NCBI GenBank assembly: GCA_050247895.1
Contig: JBFWTJ010000141.1
Coordinates: forward strand, 1-9,797
Reading direction: 5' to 3'
Origin: CAVPEW01 sp050247895
GTDB taxonomy: Bacteria; Actinomycetota; Acidimicrobiia; Acidimicrobiales; VFJN01
Length of the DNA: 9,797 bases
Shown: positions 1 through 7,007 of the stretch, in pieces
Position numbering within the stretch: position 1 is the stretch's first letter
Layout: every line of letters begins with the position of its first letter
Notes under the pieces: model-generated
Database searches by the model: none
What the model was told of the DNA's origin: nothing
What the model saw: the letters and a program-made list of their open reading frames with translations, nothing else
Made by a program: the position numbers and the translations under genes

Positions 1-3
1 ACC

Positions 4-831
4 GTGCCGGGGCGGTCCGAGGCGCTGGGGCGGGTCGCGACGTGGCCGGTGGACCACGCCGCCGCGGTCGCGCTGGGTCGTGACGGCGACCCCGCCTTCG
101 CCGGTGAGGTCGACCGGACCTTCGAGCTGGCCTCGGTGACCAAGCTGCTCACCGCGGCCGCCGTGCTCGTCGCGGTGCAGGAGGAGGTCGTCGCGCTCGA
201 CGACCCGGCCGGCCCCGCGGGCTCCACGGTGGCCCACCTGCTGGCCCACGCGTCGGGCCTGGCCCCCGAGGGCCGCGACCCCATGGCCGCGCCGGGCACG
301 CGCCGGATCTACTCCAACGCCGGGTTCGACCTGCTGGGCGAGCTGGTCGAGGCCGCGGCGGGCATGCCCTTCGCCGCCTACCTGGACGCCGCCGTGCTCG
401 AACCGCTGGCCATGGCCTCGACGGTCCTCGACGGGTCGCCGGCGCGCGCCGCCCGGTCAACGGCGCGGGACCTGGCCCGCTTCGCCCGCGAGCTCCTCGC
501 CCCGGGCCGGGTGCTGGACCCCGCCACCGTCGAGCAGGCCACGCGCCCCGTGCTGGCCGACCTGAGCGGCGTCCTACCCGGCTACGGCCGCCAGGATCCC
601 AACCCCTGGGGCCTCGGCTTCGAGATCCGCGGGACCAAGGCGCCCCACTGGACGCCGCCCACCGCCTCGGCCCGCACGTTCGGGCACTTCGGCCAGTCGG
701 GCACGTTCCTGTGGGTCGACCCCGATCCCGGGGTCGCGCTCGTCGCGCTCACGGACCGGGCCTTCGGCGAGTGGGCCGTCGAGGCGTGGCCCGAGCTGGG
801 CGTCGCGGTCCTGGCCGCGGAGGAGGCGTGA
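4..831 (+). CDS. Serine hydrolase of the beta-lactamase / penicillin-binding-protein-like family
   Basis: The 275-residue product carries the three active-site elements of the class C beta-lactamase / DD-peptidase fold. SxxK is at Ser44-Val-Thr-Lys47 (within LASVTK), with the acylated serine and general-base lysine. YxN is at Tyr103-Ser-Asn105. The third motif is His228-Phe-Gly230, the HxG variant, within GHFGQSG. The family includes esterases, D-aminopeptidases and peptidases; true beta-lactamase activity cannot be read from these motifs. I see no signal peptide, so a cytoplasmic esterase or peptidase role is more likely than cell-wall work. The GTG at base 4 gives a plausible N-terminus, with SxxK about 44 residues in, but the window begins three bases earlier and the frame is open there, so the start could lie upstream. 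No same-strand partner follows within 160 bases. The substrate is unknown. Confidence 0.86.
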   Translation: MPGRSEALGRVATWPVDHAAAVALGRDGDPAFAGEVDRTFELASVTKLLTAAAVLVAVQEEVVALDDPAGPAGSTVAHLLAHASGLAPEGRDPMAAPGTRRIYSNAGFDLLGELVEAAAGMPFAAYLDAAVLEPLAMASTVLDGSPARAARSTARDLARFARELLAPGRVLDPATVEQATRPVLADLSGVLPGYGRQDPNPWGLGFEIRGTKAPHWTPPTASARTFGHFGQSGTFLWVDPDPGVALVALTDRAFGEWAVEAWPELGVAVLAAEEA

Positions 832-847
832 TGGGCGTCACCTGATC

Positions 848-863
848 TGGGCCGTGCGGCCCA
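848..863. terminator. Possible weak hairpin terminator after the serine hydrolase
   Basis: A perfect 6-bp inverted repeat (TGGGCC, loop GTGC, GGCCCA) begins 17 bases after the stop codon of the serine hydrolase. No T-tract follows it, so it would be at best a GC-rich, U-less terminator of the kind proposed for actinobacteria. A second imperfect hairpin (TGGGC/GCCCA around TCTTCG) lies at 911-926. Short perfect stems are common by chance at this GC content. Confidence 0.3.
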
Positions 864-998
864 CGCGACGTTGCGCTCGTGCGACGACGTCGCAGAAAAG
901 TCGCAGAAGTTGGGCTCTTCGGCCCATCCGCCGAACGGAGCCCGTCTGTACTGTGCCCTCGTAGGCCGGCCACGGGCCGCGATCGAGCAGGGGAGTCC

Positions 999-2021
999 AT
1001 GTCCGAGTCGACCGAGCGAGGCTCCGGGCTCGCAGCGGTTCGGGCCCGAGCCGCGCTGCGGGACGCGGGGCTCGACCCCACCGTCGAGCTGACGCCGGCG
1101 TCCAGCGTGACGAACGAGGTGTGGCTCTCGCCGACCCACGTCGTGCGGGTCAACACCTCCCGGCGACCCCGGCTCGCCCGCGAGGCCCGCATCGCCCAGG
1201 TCCTCCCCCGGGCCGTCCGCTACCCGGACGTCGTGCGGGCCGGCACCCGGCTCGGCGAGGAGTGGCTGATCTCGACGCGTGCCCCGGGCACGGCGCTGGC
1301 CCACGTGTGGCCCGACCTCGACGGGCCCGGGCGCGAGTTCGCCGTGCGCGAGCTCGCCCGCATGCTCGAAGCCCTCCACGGGACCCCTGCCCCCGCCGGG
1401 TTGGCCCCCCTGGAAGGCGCGCCCCACCCCCTCGCCTTCGACACCCCCGACCCGCTGTGCCCGCTGCTCAGCGCGCTCGACCGGCTCGAACGTGTCGACA
1501 ACGTCGACGCCCTCGTCGTGCGCGAAGCCCGCGACGCGGTGCGGGCCTACGCGCCCTTCGTCCTCGACGGCGCCCACACCACCCTGGTCCACGGGGACCT
1601 GACCTTCGAGAACGTGCTGGCCGCCGGCCCGGCGGTGACGGCGCTGCTCGACCTCGAGTGGGCCCGGGTCGGTCCGCCCGACCTCGACCTGGACATCCTG
1701 CTGCGCATGTGCGCCCATCCCGAGCTCCACGTGGCGCCGGCGCACCGCAAGCGTGCCCACGCCAACGACTACGCGCCCGTGCCCCACTGGCTGGCCGACG
1801 CCTACCCGGGCCTGTTCGCCGAACCGCACCTGCTCGAGCGCCTGCGCCTCTACTCGATCGCCTTCAACGTCCGGGACCTCATCCTCGACCCGCCCGCGGG
1901 TTCGCTGCGCCAGGTCCCGCCCCTGCACCCCTACCACCGGCTCATCCGGGTGCTGTCGGGCCGCAGCCACCTCGACGAGCTGGAGCGCCAGGGCTTCTTC
2001 AGCCGCCTCCCCGTCCCCTGA
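999..2021 (+). CDS. Phosphotransferase family protein (APH/choline-kinase fold)
   Basis: The 340-residue product has the catalytic core of the aminoglycoside phosphotransferase (APH) family. The catalytic loop HGDLTFEN is at residues 198-205 (Asp200 as base, Asn205 as metal ligand). The second metal-binding motif, in the place of DFG, is Asp218-Leu-Glu220 followed by WARVGPPDLDLD. The N-lobe shows the strand pair NEVWLSPTHVVRV (39-51) and REARIAQVL (61-69), which probably contributes the ATP-site acidic partner. The ATP-contact position usually filled by Lys appears to be Arg50. The ATG at 999 is preceded by AGGGGAG at 989-995, which decides this start over an in-frame GTG at 879. The substrate cannot be inferred: members phosphorylate antibiotics, choline, sugars, amino acids or hydroxyacyl-CoAs. 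The gene runs convergently into the acyl-CoA dehydrogenase. Resistance should not be assumed from the fold. Confidence 0.88.
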   Translation: MSESTERGSGLAAVRARAALRDAGLDPTVELTPASSVTNEVWLSPTHVVRVNTSRRPRLAREARIAQVLPRAVRYPDVVRAGTRLGEEWLISTRAPGTALAHVWPDLDGPGREFAVRELARMLEALHGTPAPAGLAPLEGAPHPLAFDTPDPLCPLLSALDRLERVDNVDALVVREARDAVRAYAPFVLDGAHTTLVHGDLTFENVLAAGPAVTALLDLEWARVGPPDLDLDILLRMCAHPELHVAPAHRKRAHANDYAPVPHWLADAYPGLFAEPHLLERLRLYSIAFNVRDLILDPPAGSLRQVPPLHPYHRLIRVLSGRSHLDELERQGFFSRLPVP

Positions 2022-2055
2022 GCCGTGCCGCGGGCTCGTCGGGCCCCCGGCTCAG
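2018..2055. terminator. Shared bidirectional terminator candidate containing both convergent stop codons
   Basis: CTGAGCCG at 2018-2025 pairs perfectly with CGGCTCAG at 2048-2055, an 8-bp stem. A further GGGC/GCCC pairing (2032-2035 with 2043-2046) can form inside. The left arm contains the TGA of the kinase gene (2019-2021) and the right arm contains the complement of the TGA of the acyl-CoA dehydrogenase gene (2052-2054). The element therefore fills the whole 30-base convergent gap and is symmetric for transcripts from either side. There is no T-tract, so efficiency as an intrinsic terminator is uncertain. Confidence 0.5.
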
Positions 2056-3845
2056 AAGGCGGCGGCGCGCAGGTCGCGCGCCGTCGCGGTGACCGCGGGG
2101 ACCAGCGCGCCGGCGACCGGGAGGATCTGCTCGCAGTAGAAGCGGGCCGACAGCAGCTTCTGGCCGTGGAAGGCGGCCCGGGCGCCGGCGGGGTCGGACC
2201 GCAGGTGGCGGTCGGCGGCCAGGGCCTGGCGGGCCATGACCCACCCTCCGGCGACCAGCCCGAACAGGCGCAGGTAGGGCGTGGCCCCAGCCAGCGCGTC
2301 GACGGGATCGGCCCGGCCCGGGCCGGCGAGCCAGTCCGTGGCCCGGGCCAGGGCGTCCACGCCTTCGGCCAGGGCGGAACGGATCGTGGCCAGGTCCTCC
2401 CCGGCGGCGGCCAGGGCCGCGTCCAGGCCCCGGATCTCGTCGAGCAGGTCGGCCACCACGGCGCCGCCCCGCAGGCCCAGCTTGCGCCCGACCAGGTCGA
2501 TGGCCTGGATGCCGTTGGTGCCCTCGTAGATCGGCGTGATCCGGGCGTCGCGCCAGTGCTGGGCGACGCCCGTCTCCTCGATGTAGCCGACGCCGCCGTG
2601 GACCTGGACGGCCAGGCTGGCCAGCTCGACGCCCAGGTCGGTGCCCCAACCCTTGGACACGGGGGTGAGCAGGTCGGCTCGCTCCTGGGCCCGGGCCCGC
2701 GCCGGCTCGTCGACGCCGTGGCGGGCCAGGTCGATCGCCTCGGCGTTGGCGTAGGTCAAGCCTCGTAGCGCCTCGATCGAGGCCCGCATCGTCAGCAGCA
2801 TCCGCCGCACGTCGGGGTGCTCGACGATCGGCGACGACTCGCCGGCCGGCGCGCCCGGGGCCCGGCCCTGGCGCCGCTCGTGGGCGTAGGCCACCGCGTC
2901 CTGGTAGGCCCGCTCGGCTACGGCCAGGCCCTCGACGCCCATGGCGAGCCGGGCGTTGTTCATCATCGTGAACATGTACCGCATGCCGGCGTGCTCCTCG
3001 CCGATGCGGTGGCCGACCGCGCCCTCGCCGCCGTCGCCGAAGCTGAGCACGCACGTCGGGCTGGCGTTGATGCCGACCTTGTGCTCGATCGACACGCAGG
3101 CGACGTCGTTGGGCTCGCCGGGGGTCCCGTCGGGGCCCACGAGGAACTTGGGCACGACGAAGCACGAGATGCCCCGGGTGCCGGGCGGCGCGCCGGGCGT
3201 GCGGGCCAGGACGAGGTGGACGATGTTGTCGGCCATGTCGTGGTCGCCGTAGGTGATGAAGATCTTGGTGCCGAAGATCCGGTAGCTGCCGTCGGGCTGC
3301 TCGACCGCACGGGTGGTCAGGGCGCCGACGTCGGACCCGGCGTGGGGCTCGGTCAGGTTCATGGTCGCCGACCACTCGCCGGTCAGCAGCCGGGGCAGGT
3401 AGGTGAGCCGCTGCTCCTCGGTGCCGTGGTGCAGGAGCATGTCGATGGCGCCCTGGGTGAGCAGCGGGCACAGCGAGAAGGCCAGGTTGGCCGAGGTCAG
3501 CACCTCCTGCATGGCCGTCCCGACCAGCCAGGGGAACCCGCCGCCGCCGTAGCCCTCGGGGAACGGCACCGCGCTCCAGCCGGCGGCGACGTTGGCCCGG
3601 TAGGCGTCGACGAAGCCGGACGGCGTGCGGACCGAGCCCTCCTCCAGGCGACTGCCCTCGACGTCGCCCGAGCGGTTCAGCGGGGCCACGACCTCCTCGA
3701 CGAACCGGGCGTGCTCCTCGAGGATGGCCGGCACGGCGTCGAGGTCGACGCCGGCGAAGGCGTCCAGCTTGGCCATGCCGGCCAGGTCGACCAGCTCCTC
3801 GAGGGCGAAGCGGATGTCGTCGAGCGGTGCCCGGTAGTCGGCCAT
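2052..3845 (-). CDS. Acyl-CoA dehydrogenase, long DmdC-like form
   Basis: This 597-residue flavoenzyme would introduce an alpha,beta double bond into an acyl-CoA using FAD and pass electrons to electron-transferring flavoprotein. The N-terminal stretch MADYRAPLDDIRFALEEL matches the short extra N-terminal domain of the long acyl-CoA dehydrogenases. The helical N-domain follows, then the FAD/substrate motif MNLTEPHAGSDVGAL (162-176) and the beta-domain FGTKIFITYGDHD (191-203). In the C-domain, QVHGGVGYIEETG (414-426) and IYEGTNGIQAIDL (439-451) are present, with Glu441 as the likely catalytic base. Residues from about 460 form the extra C-terminal domain found in DmdC (methylthiopropionyl-CoA dehydrogenase) and relatives. 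At about 600 residues it matches that subfamily rather than the 380-residue classical type. The acyl substrate is not predictable; many actinobacterial paralogues act in fatty-acid oxidation. No Shine-Dalgarno precedes the ATG; the gene is probably leaderless (see the promoter entry). Confidence 0.93.
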   Translation of the reverse strand: MADYRAPLDDIRFALEELVDLAGMAKLDAFAGVDLDAVPAILEEHARFVEEVVAPLNRSGDVEGSRLEEGSVRTPSGFVDAYRANVAAGWSAVPFPEGYGGGGFPWLVGTAMQEVLTSANLAFSLCPLLTQGAIDMLLHHGTEEQRLTYLPRLLTGEWSATMNLTEPHAGSDVGALTTRAVEQPDGSYRIFGTKIFITYGDHDMADNIVHLVLARTPGAPPGTRGISCFVVPKFLVGPDGTPGEPNDVACVSIEHKVGINASPTCVLSFGDGGEGAVGHRIGEEHAGMRYMFTMMNNARLAMGVEGLAVAERAYQDAVAYAHERRQGRAPGAPAGESSPIVEHPDVRRMLLTMRASIEALRGLTYANAEAIDLARHGVDEPARARAQERADLLTPVSKGWGTDLGVELASLAVQVHGGVGYIEETGVAQHWRDARITPIYEGTNGIQAIDLVGRKLGLRGGAVVADLLDEIRGLDAALAAAGEDLATIRSALAEGVDALARATDWLAGPGRADPVDALAGATPYLRLFGLVAGGWVMARQALAADRHLRSDPAGARAAFHGQKLLSARFYCEQILPVAGALVPAVTATARDLRAAAF

Positions 3846-3851
3846 GCCCGC

Positions 3852-3857
3852 AGGCTA
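3852..3857 (-). promoter_or_regulatory. Leaderless -10 box for the acyl-CoA dehydrogenase
   Basis: Read on the minus strand, TAGCCT (TAnnnT type) ends exactly six bases before the ATG at 3845. If transcription starts at the A of the ATG, this hexamer occupies -12 to -7, the standard arrangement of actinobacterial leaderless promoters. The absence of any purine-rich Shine-Dalgarno in the same interval supports this. No convincing -35 hexamer is visible; the inverted repeat at 3861-3880 sits where it would be. Confidence 0.5.
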
Positions 3858-3860
3858 GGA

Positions 3861-3880
3861 CCGTGGGCGGGCGCCCACGG
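3861..3880. promoter_or_regulatory. 8-bp perfect inverted repeat between egtD and the acyl-CoA dehydrogenase
   Basis: CCGTGGGC (3861-3868) and GCCCACGG (3873-3880) are perfect reverse complements separated by four bases. The repeat begins three bases upstream of the dehydrogenase -10 box, covering about -16 to -35, and lies 63-83 bases after the egtD stop. It could be an operator for a dimeric repressor of the dehydrogenase or the terminator hairpin of the egt operon. No T-run follows on the minus strand, which slightly favours the operator reading. Confidence 0.42.
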
Positions 3881-3943
3881 AGCGGACCGGACCGCCCCCG
3901 GATCGCGCCGGCCGGCGACTGCGGGTCGGCCCCACGGTGGTGG

Positions 3944-4930
3944 TCAGGGTCGCACCGCGGCCAGCGCGAGGCCGAAGTCGCCGTGGGCGTCGGTCATCCA
4001 CCGGTCGAGCGCGAAGCCGGCGGCGTCGAGCTCGCCGACCACGACCTCGCGGGTGAACTTGGCCGAGACCTCCGTCCACAGGCCCTCGCCGGCGGTGAAG
4101 TGGACGTCGAGGTCCAGGGCCCGCAGCCGCGCCGTCTGGTCCACGGTGGAGCGCAGCCACATCTCGATCCAGCGCTCGTCGCGGTTCCATCGGGCCTCGT
4201 GCACGAACAGCTCGGGCCGCAGGTCGCCGTCGAGCGCGGCGTTGAGGACCCGCAGCACGTTCAGGTCGAACTCGGCGGTGACCCCGGCGGCGTCGTCGTA
4301 GGCCGCGACCAGCCGGGCCTCGTCCTTGACCAGGTCGGTGCCGAGCAGGAGCCAGTCGCCCGGGCGCACGGCGGCCCGCAGGTCGGCCAGGAAGCGGGCC
4401 CGGCGGGGCGGTTCGAGGTTGCCGATGGTCCCGCCGAGGAAGGCCACGAGCTTGGGGCGGTCGACGGGCAGGTGGCCGAGGTGGCGCTCGAAGTCGCCGA
4501 CGATCGCGTGGACGGCCAGGCCCTCGTAGCGGGCCGCGAGGGCGGGACCGACGTCGCGCAGCACCGGCTCGCACACGTCGAAGGGCGTGAAGGCCACCAG
4601 CCGGTCCCGGGCCGCGAAGGCGTCCAGGAGCAGCAGGGTCTTCTCCGAGGTGCCCGAGCCCAGCTCGACCAGGGCGTCGACCCCGGTCCGCTCGGCGATG
4701 GCCGCGGCCTCGCGGGCGAGGATCTCCCGCTCCCGCCGCGTCGGGTAGTACTCGGGCAAGCGGGTGATCTGCTCGAAGAGCTCCGAGCCGCGCGCGTCGT
4801 AGAACCACTTGGGCGGGAGCCGCTTGGGCGTGGCGGTCAGCCCGGCCCGCGCGTCGGCTCGCAGGGCGGCGTCGAGGTCGGCCGCGTCGAGGTGGACCTC
4901 GACGGTCAGGGCGGCGGGTGGGCGACTCAT
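3944..4930 (-). CDS. egtD: L-histidine N-alpha-methyltransferase EgtD
   Basis: EgtD transfers three methyl groups from S-adenosylmethionine to the alpha-amine of histidine, giving hercynine (N-alpha,N,N-trimethylhistidine), the betaine core of ergothioneine. The 328-residue product has the typical length. The start KWFYDARGSELFEQIT (41-56) and LPEYYPTR (58-65) is the family signature. VELGSGTSEKT (88-98) is the SAM-binding loop. Histidine-pocket residues known from the mycobacterial enzyme (Tyr39, Tyr56, Asn166, Tyr206, Glu282, Ser284, numbering from memory) correspond at a constant offset of five to Tyr44, Tyr61, Asn171, Tyr211, Glu287 and Ser289, so all are retained. The start ATG overlaps the egtC stop as ATGA (4927-4930), and GGGAG lies seven bases upstream. 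The overlap implies translational coupling. It is the last gene of the operon; no egtE follows it. Confidence 0.97.
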   Translation of the reverse strand: MSRPPAALTVEVHLDAADLDAALRADARAGLTATPKRLPPKWFYDARGSELFEQITRLPEYYPTRREREILAREAAAIAERTGVDALVELGSGTSEKTLLLLDAFAARDRLVAFTPFDVCEPVLRDVGPALAARYEGLAVHAIVGDFERHLGHLPVDRPKLVAFLGGTIGNLEPPRRARFLADLRAAVRPGDWLLLGTDLVKDEARLVAAYDDAAGVTAEFDLNVLRVLNAALDGDLRPELFVHEARWNRDERWIEMWLRSTVDQTARLRALDLDVHFTAGEGLWTEVSAKFTREVVVGELDAAGFALDRWMTDAHGDFGLALAAVRP

Positions 4931-5703
4931 GCGGGGGCTCCCGGGAGGTCGAGCGGCACGGTGGTCGTGCCGGCGCGGTCGAAGGTGACGAGCTGGCCGT
5001 CGGGCACCGGGGACCACCCCGGGTCGTCGTCGAGGGGTTCGGAGGCGACGAGCACCCCACCGGTGGCCAGCCCGGTGTCGTGGAGGGTGAACAGGGTCGA
5101 GCCCCACGTGGTGGCGACGCCGGAGCGTCCGTCGCTCAGCAGCAGGTTGAGGCGACCGGGTGCGACGTCGAGGGCGCGGCGCACGACCTCGGCCACGGCC
5201 TCGGCGGGCGGGCACCCGGCGTCGAGGCGGTCCAGGACCAGGGCGAAGAGGACCTCGCTGTCGGTCGAGCCCAGGATCCCGGCGGCCCGGCCCGGCGAGG
5301 CGGCCCGGCGCAGGTCCACGCCGACCTCGCCCCCGAACCCGGTGATCCGCCCGTTGAGGCTGAACAGCCAGGGACCGGCGGCGAAGGGCGCGTTGCCCGT
5401 CTCGACGACCGGCGAGGGAGGCGTGGCGGCGCGCACCGCGGCGACGACGGCGCCGGCCTCGACCACCTCGGCCACCGAGCGCAGCGCCTGGTCGGCCCAC
5501 ATCGGCGTGGCGCTGCGGTAGCGGGCCGGTTCGGGGCGCCGGTCGTGGTCCCACCAGCCCACGCCCCACCCGTCGCCGTTGAGCCGCGCGCCGTCGGGCT
5601 GCATGCGGGGTGCCCACGCCTGGCGCTCGAGCGACCAGCGGGGCTCGTGCAGCAGGGAGGCCAGGGTCCTCGGCGGCCCGAGGTAGGCGAGGTGGCGGCA
5701 CAC
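4927..5703 (-). CDS. egtC: Gamma-glutamyl-hercynylcysteine sulfoxide hydrolase EgtC
   Basis: EgtC is a class II (Ntn) glutamine-amidotransferase-fold hydrolase. It removes glutamate from gamma-glutamyl-hercynylcysteine sulfoxide, leaving hercynylcysteine sulfoxide. The 258-residue product begins Met-Cys-Arg-His-Leu; Cys2, exposed after Met removal, is the nucleophile. This fixes the start at the GTG at 5703 although the frame stays open further upstream. Other family marks are LNGDGWGVGWW (41-51), Arg91 with the following TPPSPVVETGNAPF (94-107), FSLNGRI (114-120) with the oxyanion-hole Asn117-Gly118, and STDSE (146-150). The gene starts two bases after the egtB stop (5706-5708) and its own stop overlaps egtD by four bases. 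No Shine-Dalgarno is visible before the GTG, so translation probably depends on ribosomes finishing egtB. Its presence agrees with an EgtB that uses gamma-glutamylcysteine rather than free cysteine. Confidence 0.95.
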   Translation of the reverse strand: MCRHLAYLGPPRTLASLLHEPRWSLERQAWAPRMQPDGARLNGDGWGVGWWDHDRRPEPARYRSATPMWADQALRSVAEVVEAGAVVAAVRAATPPSPVVETGNAPFAAGPWLFSLNGRITGFGGEVGVDLRRAASPGRAAGILGSTDSEVLFALVLDRLDAGCPPAEAVAEVVRRALDVAPGRLNLLLSDGRSGVATTWGSTLFTLHDTGLATGGVLVASEPLDDDPGWSPVPDGQLVTFDRAGTTTVPLDLPGAPA

Positions 5704-5705
5704 GG

Positions 5706-7007
5706 CTAGGCGTCGCGCGCGCAGCGGAAGCCGGCGAAGATCTGGCGGCGGATGGGGAGGTCCCAGTTGCGGAAGGTGGTGCGGCAGGCGGTCGGGTCGG
5801 TGGCCCAGGACCCGCCCCGCAGGACCCGGTACCCGTCGCCCCAGAAGACCTCGGAGTACTCGGCGTAGGGGAAGGCCCGGAAGCCGGGGTAGGGCTCGAA
5901 GCGGGACGAGGTCCACTCCCAGACGTCGCCGACCATCTGGTGGCAGCCGAGGGCGCTCACCCCGTCGGGGTAGCTGCCGACCGGGGCCGGGCCGAGGCGC
6001 CGCTGGCCGAGGTTCGCCCGCGACCCGGCCTCGGGCGCCGCGCTCCCCCAGGGCCAGGGCCGCGAGGTCGCCGTGGCCGGGTCCCACGCCGCGGCCTTCT
6101 CCCACTCGGCCTCGGTCGGGAGCCGCTTGCCGTCCCAGCGGGCGAAGGCCGACGCCTCGTGCCAGCACACGTGCTGCACGGGTTCGTCACCCGGCACGGC
6201 CTCGACGGTCGCGAAGCGGCGACGGGACCAGCCCGCCCCGTCCCGGGTCCAGTGCAGCGGTGCCTCCGCGCCGGTGTCGACCCGCCAGCGCCAGCCCTCG
6301 TCGGTCCACCAGCGGCGGTCGTGGTAGCCGCCGTCCTCGACGAAGGCCAGGTAGCGGGCGTTGGTCACCGGCGCGGCGTCGATCCGGTAGGCGGGCAGGT
6401 CGACCTCGTGGGTCGGCCGCTCGTTGTCGTAGGCCCACGGGTCGTCGCTGCCCATCCGGAACGGGCCGGCCGGCACCAGGACCTCGTCGGGTCGCGGGGA
6501 GGCGACGACCAGGGGCCCGTCGGCGGGCGCGGCCGGCGGGTCGACCACGTCGTCGCCGGGCAGCAGCGAGATGGCCGCCAGCAGGGTCTCGGCGTGCTGC
6601 TGCTCGTGCTGGACGACCATGGCGTAGACGTAGCCGTGGCGGCGCAGGGGGTCGGGCCCGTCGCCGGCCAGGTCGTCGGTGGCGAGGCCCTCGAGCGCCC
6701 GGGCCCGGACCTCGGCGCCGTAGGACCGAGCCGCGACGGGGTCGAGCAGCGGGAGGGCGGCACGGACGGCCCGGGGCTGGCGGAAGGCGTCGTAGAGGTG
6801 GTCGATCTCCGGCCGGCCCGCGGGGCGGCCGAGCGCGCGCAGGAGCCAGAGGTCCTCGTAGTTGGCCACGTGAGCCAGGTCCCACACCAGAGGTGACATC
6901 AGCGGGTGGTGCTGGCGGTTCAGGACCTCGTCGTCGAAGGGATCGAGCAGGCCGAGCGAGCGGGTCCGGGCCGCGGCGAGGTCCGCGGCCAGCCGTGCGG
7001 CGGTCAC
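5706..7007 (-). CDS. egtB: Hercynine oxygenase EgtB (ergothioneine sulfoxide synthase)
   Basis: EgtB is a non-haem iron enzyme that uses O2 to join hercynine and gamma-glutamylcysteine through a C-S bond as a sulfoxide. The 433-residue product has an N-terminal DinB-like helical domain and a C-terminal formylglycine-generating-enzyme (FGE-sulfatase) domain from about residue 175 (VPAGPFRMGSDD). The iron ligands are His46 (DLAHVANYE) and His134/His138 in the HX3HXE motif HEQQHAE. Trp415, Asp416 and Arg420 (FRNWDLPIRR) fall at the same numbers as the gamma-glutamylcysteine-binding residues of the Mycobacterium thermoresistibile enzyme, and Arg82 keeps the spacing from the first His expected for its Arg87 (numbers from memory). 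C-terminal FGE marks are GDVWEWTSSRF (360-370) and YRVLRGGSWA (393-402). The GTG start at 7007 overlaps the egtA stop as GTGA, with GGAG about ten bases upstream. The counterpart of the catalytic Tyr377 is unresolved (see findings). Confidence 0.97.
   Translation of the reverse strand: MTAARLAADLAAARTRSLGLLDPFDDEVLNRQHHPLMSPLVWDLAHVANYEDLWLLRALGRPAGRPEIDHLYDAFRQPRAVRAALPLLDPVAARSYGAEVRARALEGLATDDLAGDGPDPLRRHGYVYAMVVQHEQQHAETLLAAISLLPGDDVVDPPAAPADGPLVVASPRPDEVLVPAGPFRMGSDDPWAYDNERPTHEVDLPAYRIDAAPVTNARYLAFVEDGGYHDRRWWTDEGWRWRVDTGAEAPLHWTRDGAGWSRRRFATVEAVPGDEPVQHVCWHEASAFARWDGKRLPTEAEWEKAAAWDPATATSRPWPWGSAAPEAGSRANLGQRRLGPAPVGSYPDGVSALGCHQMVGDVWEWTSSRFEPYPGFRAFPYAEYSEVFWGDGYRVLRGGSWATDPTACRTTFRNWDLPIRRQIFAGFRCARDA

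Noticed and set aside
821..845. AGGAGG followed by ATG and a four-codon ORF (MGVT) overlapping the end of the serine hydrolase
   Set aside because: The AGGAGG is explained by Glu-Glu codons of the hydrolase, and four codons are too few to support a gene; it may be the remnant of a lost coupled neighbour but nothing shows it.
879..998. Forty-residue N-terminal extension of the kinase from a GTG at 879
   Set aside because: The extension is Arg-rich with no family resemblance, and the ATG at 999 has a clear AGGGGAG ribosome site just upstream.
999..2021. Reading the APH-family kinase as an aminoglycoside resistance gene
   Set aside because: Only the general fold motifs are present; the family is very broad and there is no mobile or resistance context.
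3906..3917. 12-bp perfect palindrome CGCCGGCCGGCG in the egtD-dehydrogenase gap
   Set aside because: It is made only of G and C and is expected by chance at this composition; it has no promoter-like context, unlike the repeat at 3861-3880.
2817..4301. Long plus-strand open frame (about 490 codons) opposite the acyl-CoA dehydrogenase and egtD
   Set aside because: It lies antisense to two strongly supported genes and its translation is low-complexity (Gly/Val/Asp/Gln-rich) with no domain. Long antisense frames are normal in very GC-rich DNA. The same applies to the plus-strand frames at 3827-5521, 5610-6896 and 6260-7660 and the minus-strand frame at 582-1970.
5704..6168. In-frame upstream extension of egtC
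   Set aside because: The frame stays open, but the extension overlaps egtB, is compositionally a shadow frame, and would bury the Cys2 nucleophile that must be N-terminal.
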